Positions 1-10,879 of a DNA stretch of 64,000 bases are shown here, piece after piece. How positions within the stretch are numbered: position 1 is the first letter of the stretch; each line of letters opens with the position of its first letter. Both the position numbers and the translations under genes were made by a program. Below the pieces are notes generated by a model. It saw only the letters and a program-made list of their open reading frames with translations. It was not told the origin of the DNA and made no database searches. Source of the DNA: Amorphophallus konjac. Lineage: Eukaryota; Streptophyta; Magnoliopsida; Alismatales; Araceae. The stretch is from NCBI GenBank assembly GCA_022559845.1, contig CM040117.1, forward strand, positions 150,230,732-150,294,731, written 5' to 3'.

Positions 1-735
1 GTTTAGGATAAAGGCCTTTAGAGTCACATTGGGTCATGTTGAGTTCTAGTGGGGCCCTTTTTGCCTTAATATTAATTGGGTTTGGGTTTTAACGTGGGAG
101 CTCATCTTTGTATTAAGTGTAAAACCTATTATCGGTTAAGGCCCATTAATTCATTTCAAAGCCCATGTACAATCTACATCTATATTTATATATATTTATA
201 CATACATTCCAAGGTTCTTAGGCCCCTACACCAAGTCTACTAATCGAACCCAATGTTTATACATGGATAAAGGTGTGTGGGTGAGTAGGTGTCTTAGCCC
301 ATTATTATATAAGCTTTAACTAATTTATTTAGTAGACTCCATATTCATATGAGCCTTGTTTCCTATATCTTTATTTATTTTCTTACCTTATTAATTTTTT
401 GTTATTCGCATCGGGTATCAGAGTCGGGTTTGATCCTATGAAAGTTTATATATTTGTACATGTATAAATATATTTTTGGAATGAGATTCCTTCTAAATAC
501 TTAAAGTTTTATTTTCAATTTAAGCCATAAATAGATAAAGGGATATATTCAATATCTATTTCTTAACTATTTATTTATACCTTTATTTGTGCCCATTTAT
601 TAACATTTAGGCTAAATAACTATTTTAGCTAATTATCACTTTTCTTTTATCAAAATTTTAATTCTCATAATTTTCTATGACTAATAATTATAATTATTTT
701 TATTTATTCTCTATTTAAATTTCTGGGGTGCTACA
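1..735 (-). repeat. 3' LTR, first 735 bp only
   Basis: Positions 1-735 align without net indel to 5992-6726 (constant offset 5991). I count about ten or eleven substitutions by eye, so this is the other LTR of the same element. On the minus strand it starts TGTAGCACCCC at 735. The remaining ~3.95 kb of this LTR lies outside the window. Confidence 0.9.
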
Positions 736-749
736 CCCTTCCCCACTTA
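736..749 (-). other. Polypurine tract
   Basis: On the minus strand TAAGTGGGGAAGGG directly precedes the TGTAGCACC start of the 3' LTR. This is the expected site for plus-strand priming, and its sequence is close to the tract of the Tekay-like element at 51260-51272. Confidence 0.8.
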
Positions 750-847
750 AAAGAATTTGGTCCCCAAATTCACATGATTTCTTTCCAAAATTAGTGGGGT
801 AAGATCACCATATCTAAAGCATGTATTCTGGCTAGATCATTCACATA

Positions 848-1833
848 TCATGTTAAGTACTTAAGGTCATATCCGATTCTTGCAAGTTTTAGATGAGATA
901 GGTTTATAGGGTTACCTTCCGTTACTTGTGGTGCTTCTTCCTTTAAAAGTGGACATCGAGTAATTTTGTGATCTCTGCTTCCACAACGGATGCATTTTCC
1001 AAGTTTATACCACACTCGTCCGGATTGTGCCTCCCCTTCTTGCAATGCTCGCATTTCCCCTTGGCCGGAACAATTTGTCGATCTTTATTCCGGGGTTTCT
1101 TATTTTCATAGAATTTGTTGCCTTCATTAAATCTCTTCTTGTCGTTCATGTTTCCTTGTTCTTGGGTCCATTTGGTAAGTCCTTCTTGGCGGCCTTTCCT
1201 TTGATTCTTTCCATCATATCCATAGCATCTTCCAAGAGTTGAGCTTTTCTAACCATCTCCGTATATGTTTAAATTTCTAGTGGAGCTAGTTGAGGTATAA
1301 GTTCCACCTTCAAGCCATTCATAAATCTCTTTGCTCTCATTTTTCCGTGCAACCAAGTATGGTGCATATCGTGCCAATCTAAAAAACCTCGCCTCATACT
1401 CGGCGACTGACAGACTACGTTGCTTCAAAGCCGCAAATTTCATAGCTTTCTTCTCGCGAATTCTTTCCGAGAAATACTTTTCATTAAAGTGTTCTAAGAA
1501 TTCGTCCCATGTAACTTGCTTGTTAGGCAAGATTGCTTCCACGGATCCCCACCATATTCGGGCATCCTTCTCTAATTGATATGTTCTTAATAGTACCTTC
1601 TCTTCGTCGGTGCATTGCATTACCTTAAAGGTCCTCTATATTTCTTGCACCCAATTCTCCGCTTCATCCGGGTCAGTCGACCCACTAACCTTAGGGGGAT
1701 TTATCTTTTGGAACTTCCGATGCAAATCCCCGGGTCCATGCCGTGCTCCACCTTGTGCAACTTGTTGCAAAGCTTGCGTTAAACCCTGGACAGTGCGTTG
1801 CATCTCTCTCCACTGAGCTCTCTCAGCGGCCAT
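848..1833 (-). pseudogene. Decayed Ty3/gypsy (Tekay-type) gag
   Basis: Gag would form the nucleoprotein particle. The N-terminus (MAAERAQWREMQ, ATG at 1833) parallels the gag start at 46841 (MAHRVDWNGMQQ). The core carries the usual capsid-like signature (ARIWW, NEKYFSERIREKKAMKF) at about 1570-1430. A stop (TAG) lies near 1636. The frame shifts near 1340 and again between the two CCHC knuckles. The knuckles are C-EH-C-KKGR-H-NPDE-C (about 1050-1010) and C-IR-C-GSRD-H-KITR-C (about 1000-955), read in different frames. No pol follows. The reading frame is therefore dead although the LTRs look young, so the copy was probably moved by proteins supplied in trans. Confidence 0.85.
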
Positions 1834-2023
1834 TCTAGCCTACAAGAATAAGGTTTGGATTAATGATATGCATATCTCGGCAGGTATCTAACGCGAATGT
1901 AACATATTTTATCATTTAACCCCAAAGCTCTACCCAAATCTCACAGGGTTCCTATAAGATAACTGACAAGGAGAACTCAATCTAAGACTGGGACTAAATG
2001 ACCTAGGGATTTAGAAAGCTTAG

Positions 2024-2035
2024 GCTCTGATACCA
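2024..2035 (-). other. Primer-binding site, tRNA-Met type
   Basis: On the minus strand TGGTATCAGAGC, complementary to the 3' end of initiator tRNA-Met, sits five bases after the LTR end (TGACA at 2045-2041). Confidence 0.9.
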
Positions 2036-3642
2036 CCTTCTGTCACGCCCCGAACCGATAGCAGCGGAACGTGTCGTTTCTCGGAACGTGGCAGTTAAAC
2101 AGTCATGTCAATCAGAGTATAGCCATTTCCACAAAACATAATTTGGACAAATAACAAATTTCATTTCAAATATAAGTTCTTTACATATTCGGGCCCATAA
2201 TAAACGAAAAGACTCAATAAGGAAAAACTATGAGGAGACATAAGACGCAAGATAACCAGACTAGACGGTTCATCTAGATGTCAGAGTTCTCTTCACTCTT
2301 GCCCTTGCCCATCATGTTCGGTCTCGTCATCACTAAGGTCATTACCTGAAAAACATTAGAAAACGTAGGGTGAGCGAACACTCAGTAGGACTTAATATCT
2401 CATGTTCCAAACTAGCTTTAAGTCAATTACAGTTTAACATGCTCATGCAGGTCATGCGAGATATAGAAATCGAGAACTATAATAATACGAGATAAATTCA
2501 AGATCTATAATAAACAAACGAGTAAGCAAGATGCTAGATAACCTCATGAAGACTAAGGACAATGACAATCAAGAGAGTATGCAAAAACTTTCATGTCAGA
2601 ACATCAAGTACTTCTCATAATGAGGAAACAATAACTATCATCCCTCTATGACGAACAATATCACGAGGGTGGTTAATGAAACTAGCACAATATTCTCTCT
2701 ATGACGACATTATCATGAGAGCTTTCATGTAACTAGCACTGTGGAGGATTGCCAAGACACTAAGGGAATATCACGACAATATGATAACCCCTCCAATAAG
2801 GCAATTCAAGATCTTTTCATGATGAACAATAAGTTGTGGAAAGATGCACTATGATGGCAATTACTCCCGATCATCACTATCACGAAAGCGTTTGCACATC
2901 TAGCACTACATAAGATTGGCCAATGCACTAAGGGGAAAATCACGATGATATGACCGCCCCTCATGGAAATAGCACTAGTTAGTATTTGGTCGCACACTTA
3001 GGAGTTCTCACGACTGTATGATTGCCCCTAAATGCCAATAACCGAGTTGGTGAATGCCAGCACCCGATCATCGTATACCGGTAACGTTTGGACTTTGCCT
3101 CGCCCAATATGGTCAGATCAGGACCCGTAGCATTTAAAATGTCATTTTAGTGGGACCCATAGCCCCTGACATTTAGTCTAGACTAATTCTATATTAATGG
3201 CCAAGAATTTCAAGGATCAAGCATGTAGGAACATTAAGATAGATTTCATGGAACATGGAGTTCAAGGACAGAACTTGTAATAAGGATGATATATCAATAA
3301 ACCAGATGAAAATCATGACATTCTGGAAATCTGGGTGATTAGGTACAACCAGCTCAGTCGGCCTTGAGGGAATCCAAGACTACGAGGAGACTTACGGAGG
3401 TCCCAATGACTAACTTGCCAGTCCGAAGGAACGGAATATCCAACGGAGGGCTCGTATGTCACCGAGAGTTGAGGTGTATAATGTGAACCATTCATGAAAC
3501 AGGGACTCCATCTACGGACGTGAGATGAGAGTGTCAAAGGACCCGAGGTATGGGTCAAAACCTGAAGAAAACGACGAGAACATGAATGCGTTAATTATAG
3601 AATTTATGTCCATCCAATTCTATAATTAACTAAATTTATATT

Positions 3643-3928
3643 AATTGACGTCTGTGAATAGTGTCATTTATTAATTAACATCCACTTGGAGGGACGTAAT
3701 TCTATGATTTTTAACTTAATTTATTTAACAAGAATTCACGTCAATATCTATTTAATTGAGTAATTTTAAAAATATACATTCAAAGAGACATTAATTTATA
3801 TAAAATAATTTAGAAAAATAAAATATATGATAATGAGGAGAAAAATTCAAGGATTCTAAAAATATATTTTTATAATTTTCTGTGGCATAGTCTAGTAGAT
3901 ATGGATTTTTCCAAGACATAATTACAAG

Positions 3929-3999
<71 letters not shown>

Positions 4000-4252
4000 A
4001 ATTTGACGCCCTTGCATTGTGTCATCAAAAATAATTTTGATGACATTTAGATGGTCGTCATTTCAATAAACGTGTACTTAATTGATTAACTTAAAAAACA
4101 TATATTCAAAGACATATTTATTTATATAAAATAATTTAAGGAAATAGAATATATGATAATTAGGAGAAAAATTCAAAGATTCTAAAAATATATTTTTTAT
4201 AATTTTCTGTTACATATTTTAATAAATATGAATTTTCAAAGATATACATTCA

Positions 4253-4293
<41 letters not shown>

Positions 4294-4297
4294 TTAA
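3643..4297 (-). repeat. Tandem duplication of a ~300-360 bp LTR unit with AT microsatellites
   Basis: Two consecutive blocks share the same order: a TGACG inverted pair, an AT-rich stretch (for example TTATATAAAATAATTTA at ~3794 and again at ~4122), then AAAAATATATTTTT and a pure (AT)n run. The AT runs are at about 3931-3995 and 4254-4291. A weaker third copy without the long AT run follows to about 4970. A further (AT)n run lies at 5878-5902. Confidence 0.75.
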
Positions 4298-5025
4298 ATT
4301 GACGCCATAGTACAGTGGTGTCAAAATACAAATTTGACGACCTTCGTTTGGTCGTTATTTCAAAAAAATCTATTTTTCAACCCTCTCGTTTCTTGACGTA
4401 ACTATGTCGGAATCGAGCTTATAATATACGAAATGACCGGCTCGAAAAACTCTACCTAGCTAGACGTTCAAAGTAATTTTTCGTCGAGAGACGGGAGATC
4501 TTGAGAAAGGGGGCACAAAAAACGGTGCAGCCACTTTCACTAGCTCGGTCTCCACTCCAATAGTACGCCCATAAATTTTCATGGCCAAATGATACTCCGA
4601 TACCCATGAACAACTATTAATGCTAAAACTCATAACTAACAATTATACAATTGACGATTGTTCGTTCATCAAATTTCAGAATTTAATCAAATGACGACAT
4701 GGTGGATGTCACCATTGATACTTATAGCGCCCTTAACAGTGGCGTCATTTTCAGAAGAAATGACATACATCAAGTCGTCATTTTTGTTTTTCCCAGAATT
4801 CCACTATGAACAGTAGCACTTTTCCAATATGAATATTTTTATGACAATATATATATGGATAGGTCAAGAAAAATAGCAGGATTCCAAAACTCTATTTATG
4901 CATTAAATCAGATTATTGGTTACATAATTATTAAATTTTTAACATGTGAAATTATTAAATCAAATGGAAATTGACGACTGTTTTGATGGGCGTCAAAAGG
5001 AATTAGCGCCCTGATGAGGGTCGCT
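3646..5025 (-). repeat. Array of TGACGnC...GnCGTCA inverted pairs
   Basis: Short pairs of 18-26 bp recur: 3646-3666, 4004-4024, 4039-4060, 4300-4323, 4335-4357, 4692-4711, 4726-4747, 4761-4780, 4973-4996 and 5004-5025. Most open with TGACG or TGACA (two with AGCGCC) and close with the inverted form ending in CGTCA, TGTCA or a degraded version. No CACTA terminal motif is present nearby, so I treat the array as part of the LTR. Each pair could form a short stem, or be a double site for a factor that reads TGACG (the core bound by plant TGA/bZIP proteins). That function is inference. Confidence 0.7.
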
Positions 5026-5532
5026 ATTTACAAAAAATTGCAGAACTTCTTCAAACTCAGCGAAGACCACATGTGTGAACTATAATCATGATTCATATTG
5101 TTTGGGCTACGAAACTTTAGATAACCTACATGTTCTATACATCTAGCATGCTAGTTGTTTTATAATTATACTTGGGAGATTGCCTACCTCTGTTTGCTCT
5201 AACAGATGAAGAACGAAGTAGCACGTCCAACGGTAGGGGAAGAAGCCCTTTCTTCTTCTTTTTCTTCACTGCCGGAACAACGTCAGCCGCTCGCAGCAGA
5301 GGAGGAAGAATAAGGGGGGAAGAAACCCTCTTCCACGCACAGCACACAATAGAGGAAAGAGAGGAAGAAGAAGCCTTGCCACAGCAACGACTGCGGTAGT
5401 TCTTCTGTCAACGGTAGCAACCGCAACTTCAGTAGCTGCACTCGCCCAAGGAGGAAGACGAGGATGACGCACCCTCAGCATGAGCATTCGAATGGCAGTA
5501 GCAGCATTAGCGCCTTGCCATCGCGGGGTTCA

Positions 5533-5540
5533 TATTTATA
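5533..5540 (-). promoter_or_regulatory. Probable TATA box of the Tekay-type LTR
   Basis: Minus-strand TATAAATA followed by a GC-richer stretch, about 1.2 kb into the LTR. Position and context fit an LTR promoter. No other equally good TATA lies at a sensible distance. Confidence 0.5.
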
Positions 5541-6726
5541 ATACTCTCAAGCCTTACTAATCCTAGCCAAAGTATGCGTCCTACTAAGATTTAAATTCCC
5601 TCGTTTTGATCATATCCCTTATTCACAGCCACCTTCCCTAGTTCGACTAAAACCCCAATCTCTCATTCAATGCTTCGAACATGAAAGGGCATGACTTAAA
5701 ACCTTATAATAATAGTATTTATATATATACACCCTAAAAAGCCATTTCGTGCCCTAGTTCTTTTCCCCATTCAGAGTCTCAAGGTCCATTAATAGAGTCC
5801 ATTTCACATTTTTAACTCTACCGAGTTGGGCGATGGTCTTGTACATGTGTTCAGCCTTATGCGTTACCAAGGCCCACTATATATATATATATATATATAT
5901 ATTGGGTTGGTCATTAACATGTGATAGTTCTTTATCTGTTATATGTTTAGTCAAGGGAGCCCGTCTAAGCTACGTAAGATCTCAACATTTGGTTTAGGAT
6001 AAAGGCCTTTAGAGTCACATTGGGTCATGTTGAGTTCTAGTGGGGCCCTTTTTGCCTTAATATTAATTGGGTTTGGGTTTTAACGTGGGAGCTCATCTTT
6101 GTATTAAGTGTAAAACCTATTATCGGTTAAGGCCCATTAATTCATTTCAAAGCCCATGTACAATCTACATCTATATTTATATATATTTATACATACATTC
6201 CAAGGTTCTTAAGCCCCTACACCAAGTCTACTAATCGAACCCAATGTTTATACATGGATAAAGGTGTGTGGGTGAGTAGGTGTCTTAGCCCATTATTATA
6301 TAAGCTTTAACTAATTTATTTAGTAGACTCCATATTCATATGAGCCTTGTTTCCTATATCTTTATTTATTTTCTTACCTTATTAATTTTTTGTTATTCGC
6401 ATCGGGTATCAGAGTCGGGTTTGATCCTATGAAAGTTTATATATTTGTACGTGTATAAGTATATTTTTGGAATGAGATTCCTTCTAAATACGTAAAGTTG
6501 TATTTTCAATTTAAGCCATAAATAGATAAAGTGATATATTCAATATCTAGTTCTTAACTATTTATTTATACCTTTATTTGTACCCATTTATTAACATTTA
6601 GGCTGAATAACTATTTTAGCTAATTATCACTTTTCCTTTATCAAAATTTTAATTCTCATAATTTTCTATGACTAATAATTATAATTATTTTTATTTATTC
6701 TCTATTTAAATTTCTGGGGTGCTACA

Positions 6727-7687
6727 ATATAAGCCCGCAACTTCTCCCCATGTTCCTACTTGAGGGCCAATAATCCCGCTACTGACCGGGGTGGACCACT
6801 GCCGGCAAAGCTTTCCTTGAACACTCGCCCGAACTGCTTGAAGTTGTGAATGCTACCGGAGGTGAGGGCCCTGAACCATGCCTGAGCACCATGTACCAGA
6901 GTGGTCACGAACGCTCGGCACTTGATCACGTCTGACGCCCCATGCAAGGTCATCAGTGCGTCGAAGCTGTCATAATGATCGGTCGGGTCTCCCTGGCCGT
7001 CATACGACTTGAAGGTCGGAAGTGAGATCCTGGGGGAGTTCTCGGCCTTCAAGATATAATCATAGAACGGGGATGGCTCCTCGTCCTCCACAGGAGAGGT
7101 CTTCTGCAAGGCGCGGAGGGCGCGCTCTTGCTCTGCGAAACGCCTCTCAAAGTCTCATAGCCAGAGGGACAGCTCTAGTTGTCGCTGGCCCGAAGGGCCG
7201 GGGGGGCGCACTTGCATGTTGTCCCGGTGCTCCTTAGGGGCCTCGAATTTTGGGAACGGTCGGCGTGCTCCGGACTTCTCCCTCCTTGGGATGGAGGAGG
7301 CTTCCTGCTCTGGGGGAGGGGCATGCGATGGTCCTCCTGACTAGTTGCGGATGAGCCGCCGCCCCCAGAGGGTAAAACGGCCTCCAACTGTTTGCTGGGA
7401 GGCATCTCCGCCTTGGGGGGGGAGCTCTTTCAGGGGAGATGCGACTTCTCCTCCCTGGCCGCCTGGGCCATCATGAGATCCACGAGGACATCCAGTTTTG
7501 CGTTGAGGGTTTGGAGGGCGTCGGTACTCCCGCCGAGAAGCTGTTCCCCTGCTACCAACAGAGGTATTTCATTGGCATGGTTGCCTGACGGGGAATTCTC
7601 CGTGAGGAGGGAAGGGGCGTCTTCTTCCATCGCCAGGGCCTTTCCCTTGTCGCCGACAGTCCTCCTGCCAGAACTCCTTCGCACCAT
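6727..7687 (-). pseudogene. Tat-type gag, broken by insertion and frameshifts
   Basis: The ATG at 7687 begins MVRRSSGRR. The same start (MVRKIFSRR) occurs at 54536 in the other copy. A charged N-terminal region with the shared motif DALQTLNAKLD runs to a stop at 7430, then a Pro/Ser-rich stretch continues in the same frame. The conserved capsid part (LPTFKSYDGQGDPTDHY, FDALMTLHG, AQAWFRALTSGSI) is in another frame, 7109-6756, and ends at a stop within LLALK. The match continues as EHGEKLRAYI up to 6727, where the Tekay-type LTR begins, so the break there is an insertion and the TAG before it is a point lesion. Confidence 0.75.
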
Positions 7688-7704
7688 GATGGCTCTTCGT
7701 TCGT

Positions 7705-7722
7705 TTCCCACAGACGGCGCCA
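7705..7722 (-). other. Primer-binding site, TGGCGCC type
   Basis: Minus-strand TGGCGCCGTCTGTGGGAA, two bases after the LTR end. Its first ten bases match the complement of the plant tRNA-Asp 3' end, as used by Tat and Athila elements. The rest diverges in the way typical of Tat. Confidence 0.75.
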
Positions 7723-7724
7723 CA

Positions 7725-8447
7725 TGAAGAGGGGCGATCTCGCGCTACTCCTGAGCGGGGAAGAGGATGACCACGTACGCTTGAAGGATGAACTGCAAGA
7801 CGGAAAATAGGTCAGAGGTGCCCAGGGATGGATCCCCAAGGAATACCCTCTGATGCTTAAGTCAACAACTGTAGTAGAGCACTGGTGCAAAAGGGAGGAG
7901 TTAGGAGGAAGATGGGAGTGCGGGATCTCTCTCCACCAAAAGGTGAAGTGGTTCCTGCTTAGGGTTTTTGGCTTACCTCTACACAGTAGGGCTCTTCCAG
8001 CTTAAATAGTGGCTCGTTGAGTGAATGATCCCTGTAAGCTGAGGAGTTTCAGGGGGGGTTACGTCCTCCTTGTAGGCTCTTTATAGCATGTGGACTCTTG
8101 ATCTCCCCTATTCCCTTGAGCTCCCCGCTATTAAGGGACTCGTAACGGCCGTACAGATAAGCTTCCATTAGTTGGCCCGAGCAAGAGGCACTGGCCCAGG
8201 AGAGGTCTCCCGAGCGATGAGTGCACGGTCGGGATAGGGAATAATGGGCTCCGAAGGAGCTTTCCCGATCAAACTGATGCTCAGACTTCCCAACCCGAAG
8301 GCCGCCTAGGAAGTGCTTGTTCCGAGTGAGTTATTAGGCTTATATTAAGTGGGCCATGAGGCTATTACTTTAAGGAGTTGGCCCTCGTTGGGTCGGGTCG
8401 GACCTCGTTTGGCCTCTCCGTACGGGCGATTAGATTTCCCCTCTCCA
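7725..8447 (-). repeat. 5' LTR of the Tat-type element, about 723 bp
   Basis: Minus strand starts TGGAGAGGGG at 8447 and ends CTCTTCA at 7725. The left limit was set by where similarity to copia RT (ISTPMGTNASL) stops, the right limit by the primer site. The last ~220 bp align with 54275-54498 in the plus-strand Tat copy. Overlapping ORFs here are not conserved between the two copies. Confidence 0.6.
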
Positions 8448-10879
8448 CTAGGGATGCATTTGTTCCCATGGGTGTAGATATGGACTTGGTATCCTTCATC
8501 CCCAATCACTTTAGGATTTCCAGTGTGTACTTGGATTGGTTTATGAAGAGGCCTTCCTTTGACTGTGAGACCTGCAATCCAAGAAAAAATCGAAGCTCTC
8601 CCATAAGGCTCATTTCAAATTCTTCTGTCATAAGTTCAGAAAATTGGTTGCACATGGTAACATTTTTTGATCCAAAAATTATGTCATCTACATAAACCTG
8701 TACAATAATGATACGGCCATTCATTACCTTTGTGAAGAGTGTTTGATCAATCTTACCTCTGATGTAGCCTTTGTCAGTTAAATGTGCACTGAGTCTATCA
8801 TACCAGATCCGTGGAGCCTGCTTCAAGCTGTACAGAGCCTTGTTCAACTTGTAAACATGATTAGGCAGATCAACAAGTTCAAAGCCAGGGGGCTGTTCTA
8901 CAAACACTTCTTCCTTTATCAGCCCATTCAAAAAGGCACTTTTGACATCCATTTGATATAATTTAATGCCTAAGGAACATGTAAAAGCTAGCAAGATTCT
9001 GATGGCCTCTAACCTAGCAATGGGGGCAAATGATTCTTCAATGTCAATGCAAATTTCCTGATTATAACTCTTGGCCACTAACCTGGCCTTATTTCTAATG
9101 ATGGCCCCCTCCTCATTGAGCTTGTTCTTAAAAACCCATGTAGTCCCAATGACATGCTGGTCGGTGGGTCTGAGAACTAGATACCAAACGTGACTTCTTT
9201 CAAATTGGTTGAGTTCATCATGCATGGCATTAACCCAATTTTCATCTTGCAAGGCCTCTTCAATGCACTTGGGTTCAAATTGAGAGACTAGTGCAATGAG
9301 ATCTTCATTATGCACCGCTTTATGGAAAGACTGGGTCCTAAGGGGATCATGAATGCTTCCTATGATGTTCTGAACAGGATGGTCCTTTAGAGTACGAGTA
9401 TTTGCCAAGGACTCACCTGGCATGGTTGATTGTGCAGGGATTTCGGTTGGCTGACCGGTCTCTTGTTCTGCAAATTGTGACTGATTATTCACCACAGGTT
9501 CTTCCTTGTGTTCCAAAAAGCTTCCGCTAGCATCCTCCGTTTCCCTGATCACAACTCTTTCATGTTTATCCGTTGATGTTTCAGCAAACACCACATGTGG
9601 AGTTTCCTCCACAGTTCGATTCCTAACATTAAGCACCCTATATGCTCTTGATGTTTCTGCATAACCCAAGAAAATGCCAATGTCACTCTTGGCCTCAAAT
9701 TTATCTAAATCTGATTTGTCATTATTATGCACATAATATTTTGCACCAAATACCCTGAAATAGGCCAAGTTGCATTTTTTACCTTTCAACATCTCATAAG
9801 GGGTTTTCTTACTCTTTGGCCTTACCATGGCCCTATTGATAATGTGACATGCAGTGTTTGTTGCTTCAGCCCAGAACTTTCTTGGGAGTTGGATCTTGAT
9901 CAACATGGTCTGGGAGATCTCCACAATCGTGCGATTTTTTCTTTCCACAATGCCATTTTGTTCTGGGGTCCTGGGGGAAGAAAATCTATATGTTAGTCCT
10001 TCTTCATCACATAATTCAGAGAAGGGTGAATTTTTGAATTCTCCTCCATTGTCAGACTAGATGGTGGAGATTTTGAATTTACCTTCTTGCTTCACTTTCC
10101 TAAAGAATTTCTGAAACACAGTAAATGCATCATTCTTGTTAGTGAGAAAGAAAATCCATGTAAAGTGAGTGTAGTCATCAATAATCACATATCCATACCT
10201 TTTCCCATTAAGGCTAGCTGTTCTCAATGGACCGAACAAGTGACAGGGGCTCACTTGTTGATTTGAAAGTTTTTCTAGTTTGCTTACCTCGGGAGCAAGC
10301 TTCACAGATCTGATCAACTTTTGCATAAGCCAAATTAGGTAATACCTTCACCATTTCATGTTTGGACAGTTTGTGCAACGTGCCATAGCTGACATGTCCC
10401 AGCCGACGGTGCCACAGGCCTGCATTACTGAGTTTGCTGGCCGTCAGGCATAGTCCTTCAAAGCTAGGGGCATCAAGGTCTATCATATAAACATTTTTGA
10501 CTCTGTGTCTTGTAAAAAGCACAAATTCAGAATCTTTCTCAACGATCCTACATTTATTGGCGTCAAACATCACCTTGTGACCCTTGTCACACAGTTGGCT
10601 TATACTAAGCAGATTGTGCTCAATGCCTTCAACGAGCATCACATTTTCAATTGATTTAGAAGGATTCTTACCCACGATGCATGTGCCAATTACCTTGCCT
10701 TTATCCTTACCACCAAACTTCACTTGGCCTCCTTCCTTCTTGATTAAGTGGCTAAATTTCTTCCTGTCTCTCGTCATGTGCCATGAGCAGTCACTGTCCA
10801 AGTACCAGCGGTTGTGATGGGCTACTAGGCAATCTTGCATAGAAGATATTAGGCAGAGGTTTTTGGAACTCAAACACAT
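8448..10879 (-). pseudogene. Copia pol: protease, integrase and RT (3' truncated)
   Basis: Reading from 10879: a protease-like start WYLDSDCSWHM (usual form DSGCS), then a GAG-pre-integrase zinc region (LWHRRLGH ... C-EA-C) to about 10240. Next, in shifted frames, come the integrase core with IDDYTHFTWIFF (~10170), SDNGGEF (~10050) and PEQNGIVERKNR (~9950). RT follows with ARLVAKSYNQ (~9090), QMDVKSAFLNG (~8950), YALSLKQAP-like KALYSLKQAP (~8830) and the catalytic YVDDIIF (~8695). There is a stop at 10057 and a frame change near 10240. The sequence ends at ISTPMGTNASL (~8455) where the Tat LTR begins, so most of RNase H is absent. Domain order PR-INT-RT identifies Ty1/copia. Confidence 0.9.

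Larger units (their letters stand above)
1..6726 (-). mobile_element. Tekay-type gag-only LTR retrotransposon (left end outside window)
   Basis: Read on the minus strand: 5' LTR (6726 to 2041), tRNA-Met primer-binding site (2035-2024), a decayed gag (1833-848), a purine tract (749-736) and the start of the 3' LTR (735 to 1, continuing outside). The internal region is only about 1.3 kb, and nothing resembling protease, RT, RNase H or integrase lies between the gag zinc knuckles and the purine tract. This matches the non-autonomous class called TR-GAG. The gag and primer site resemble those of the Tekay-like element at 31219-54259. It interrupts a Tat-like gag at 6727. The target duplication cannot be tested because the other flank is absent. 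Confidence 0.85.
2041..6726 (-). repeat. 5' LTR, 4,686 bp, complete
   Basis: Starts TGTAGCACC at 6726 and ends GGGGCGTGACA at 2041 on the minus strand. The last-copied 735 bp match the partial 3' LTR at 1-735. A TATAAATA box at 5540-5533 would leave about 1.2 kb of U3 and about 3.4 kb of R-U5, which is very long. The LTR contains a tandem duplication with AT microsatellites (3643-4297) and an array of TGACG-type inverted pairs (3646-5025). The short ORFs on both strands around 5135-5490 overlap each other and are low-complexity, so I do not call a gene there. Confidence 0.85.
6727..8447 (-). mobile_element. Tat-type Ty3/gypsy element, 5' part only
   Basis: Minus strand: LTR (8447-7725), primer site (7722-7705) and gag (7687 down), which is interrupted at 6727 by the Tekay-type LTR. 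The element itself interrupts the RT of the SIRE-like copia at 8447/8448. The rest of it, with any pol and 3' LTR, would lie beyond the left window edge. A second, opposite-facing copy of the same family is at 54260-55810. Confidence 0.75.

Noticed and set aside
3643..5025. A nested CACTA (En/Spm) transposon
   Set aside because: The inverted TGACG pairs look like CACTA subterminal repeats, but no CACTA termini, target duplication or transposase were found, so only LTR-internal repeats are claimed.
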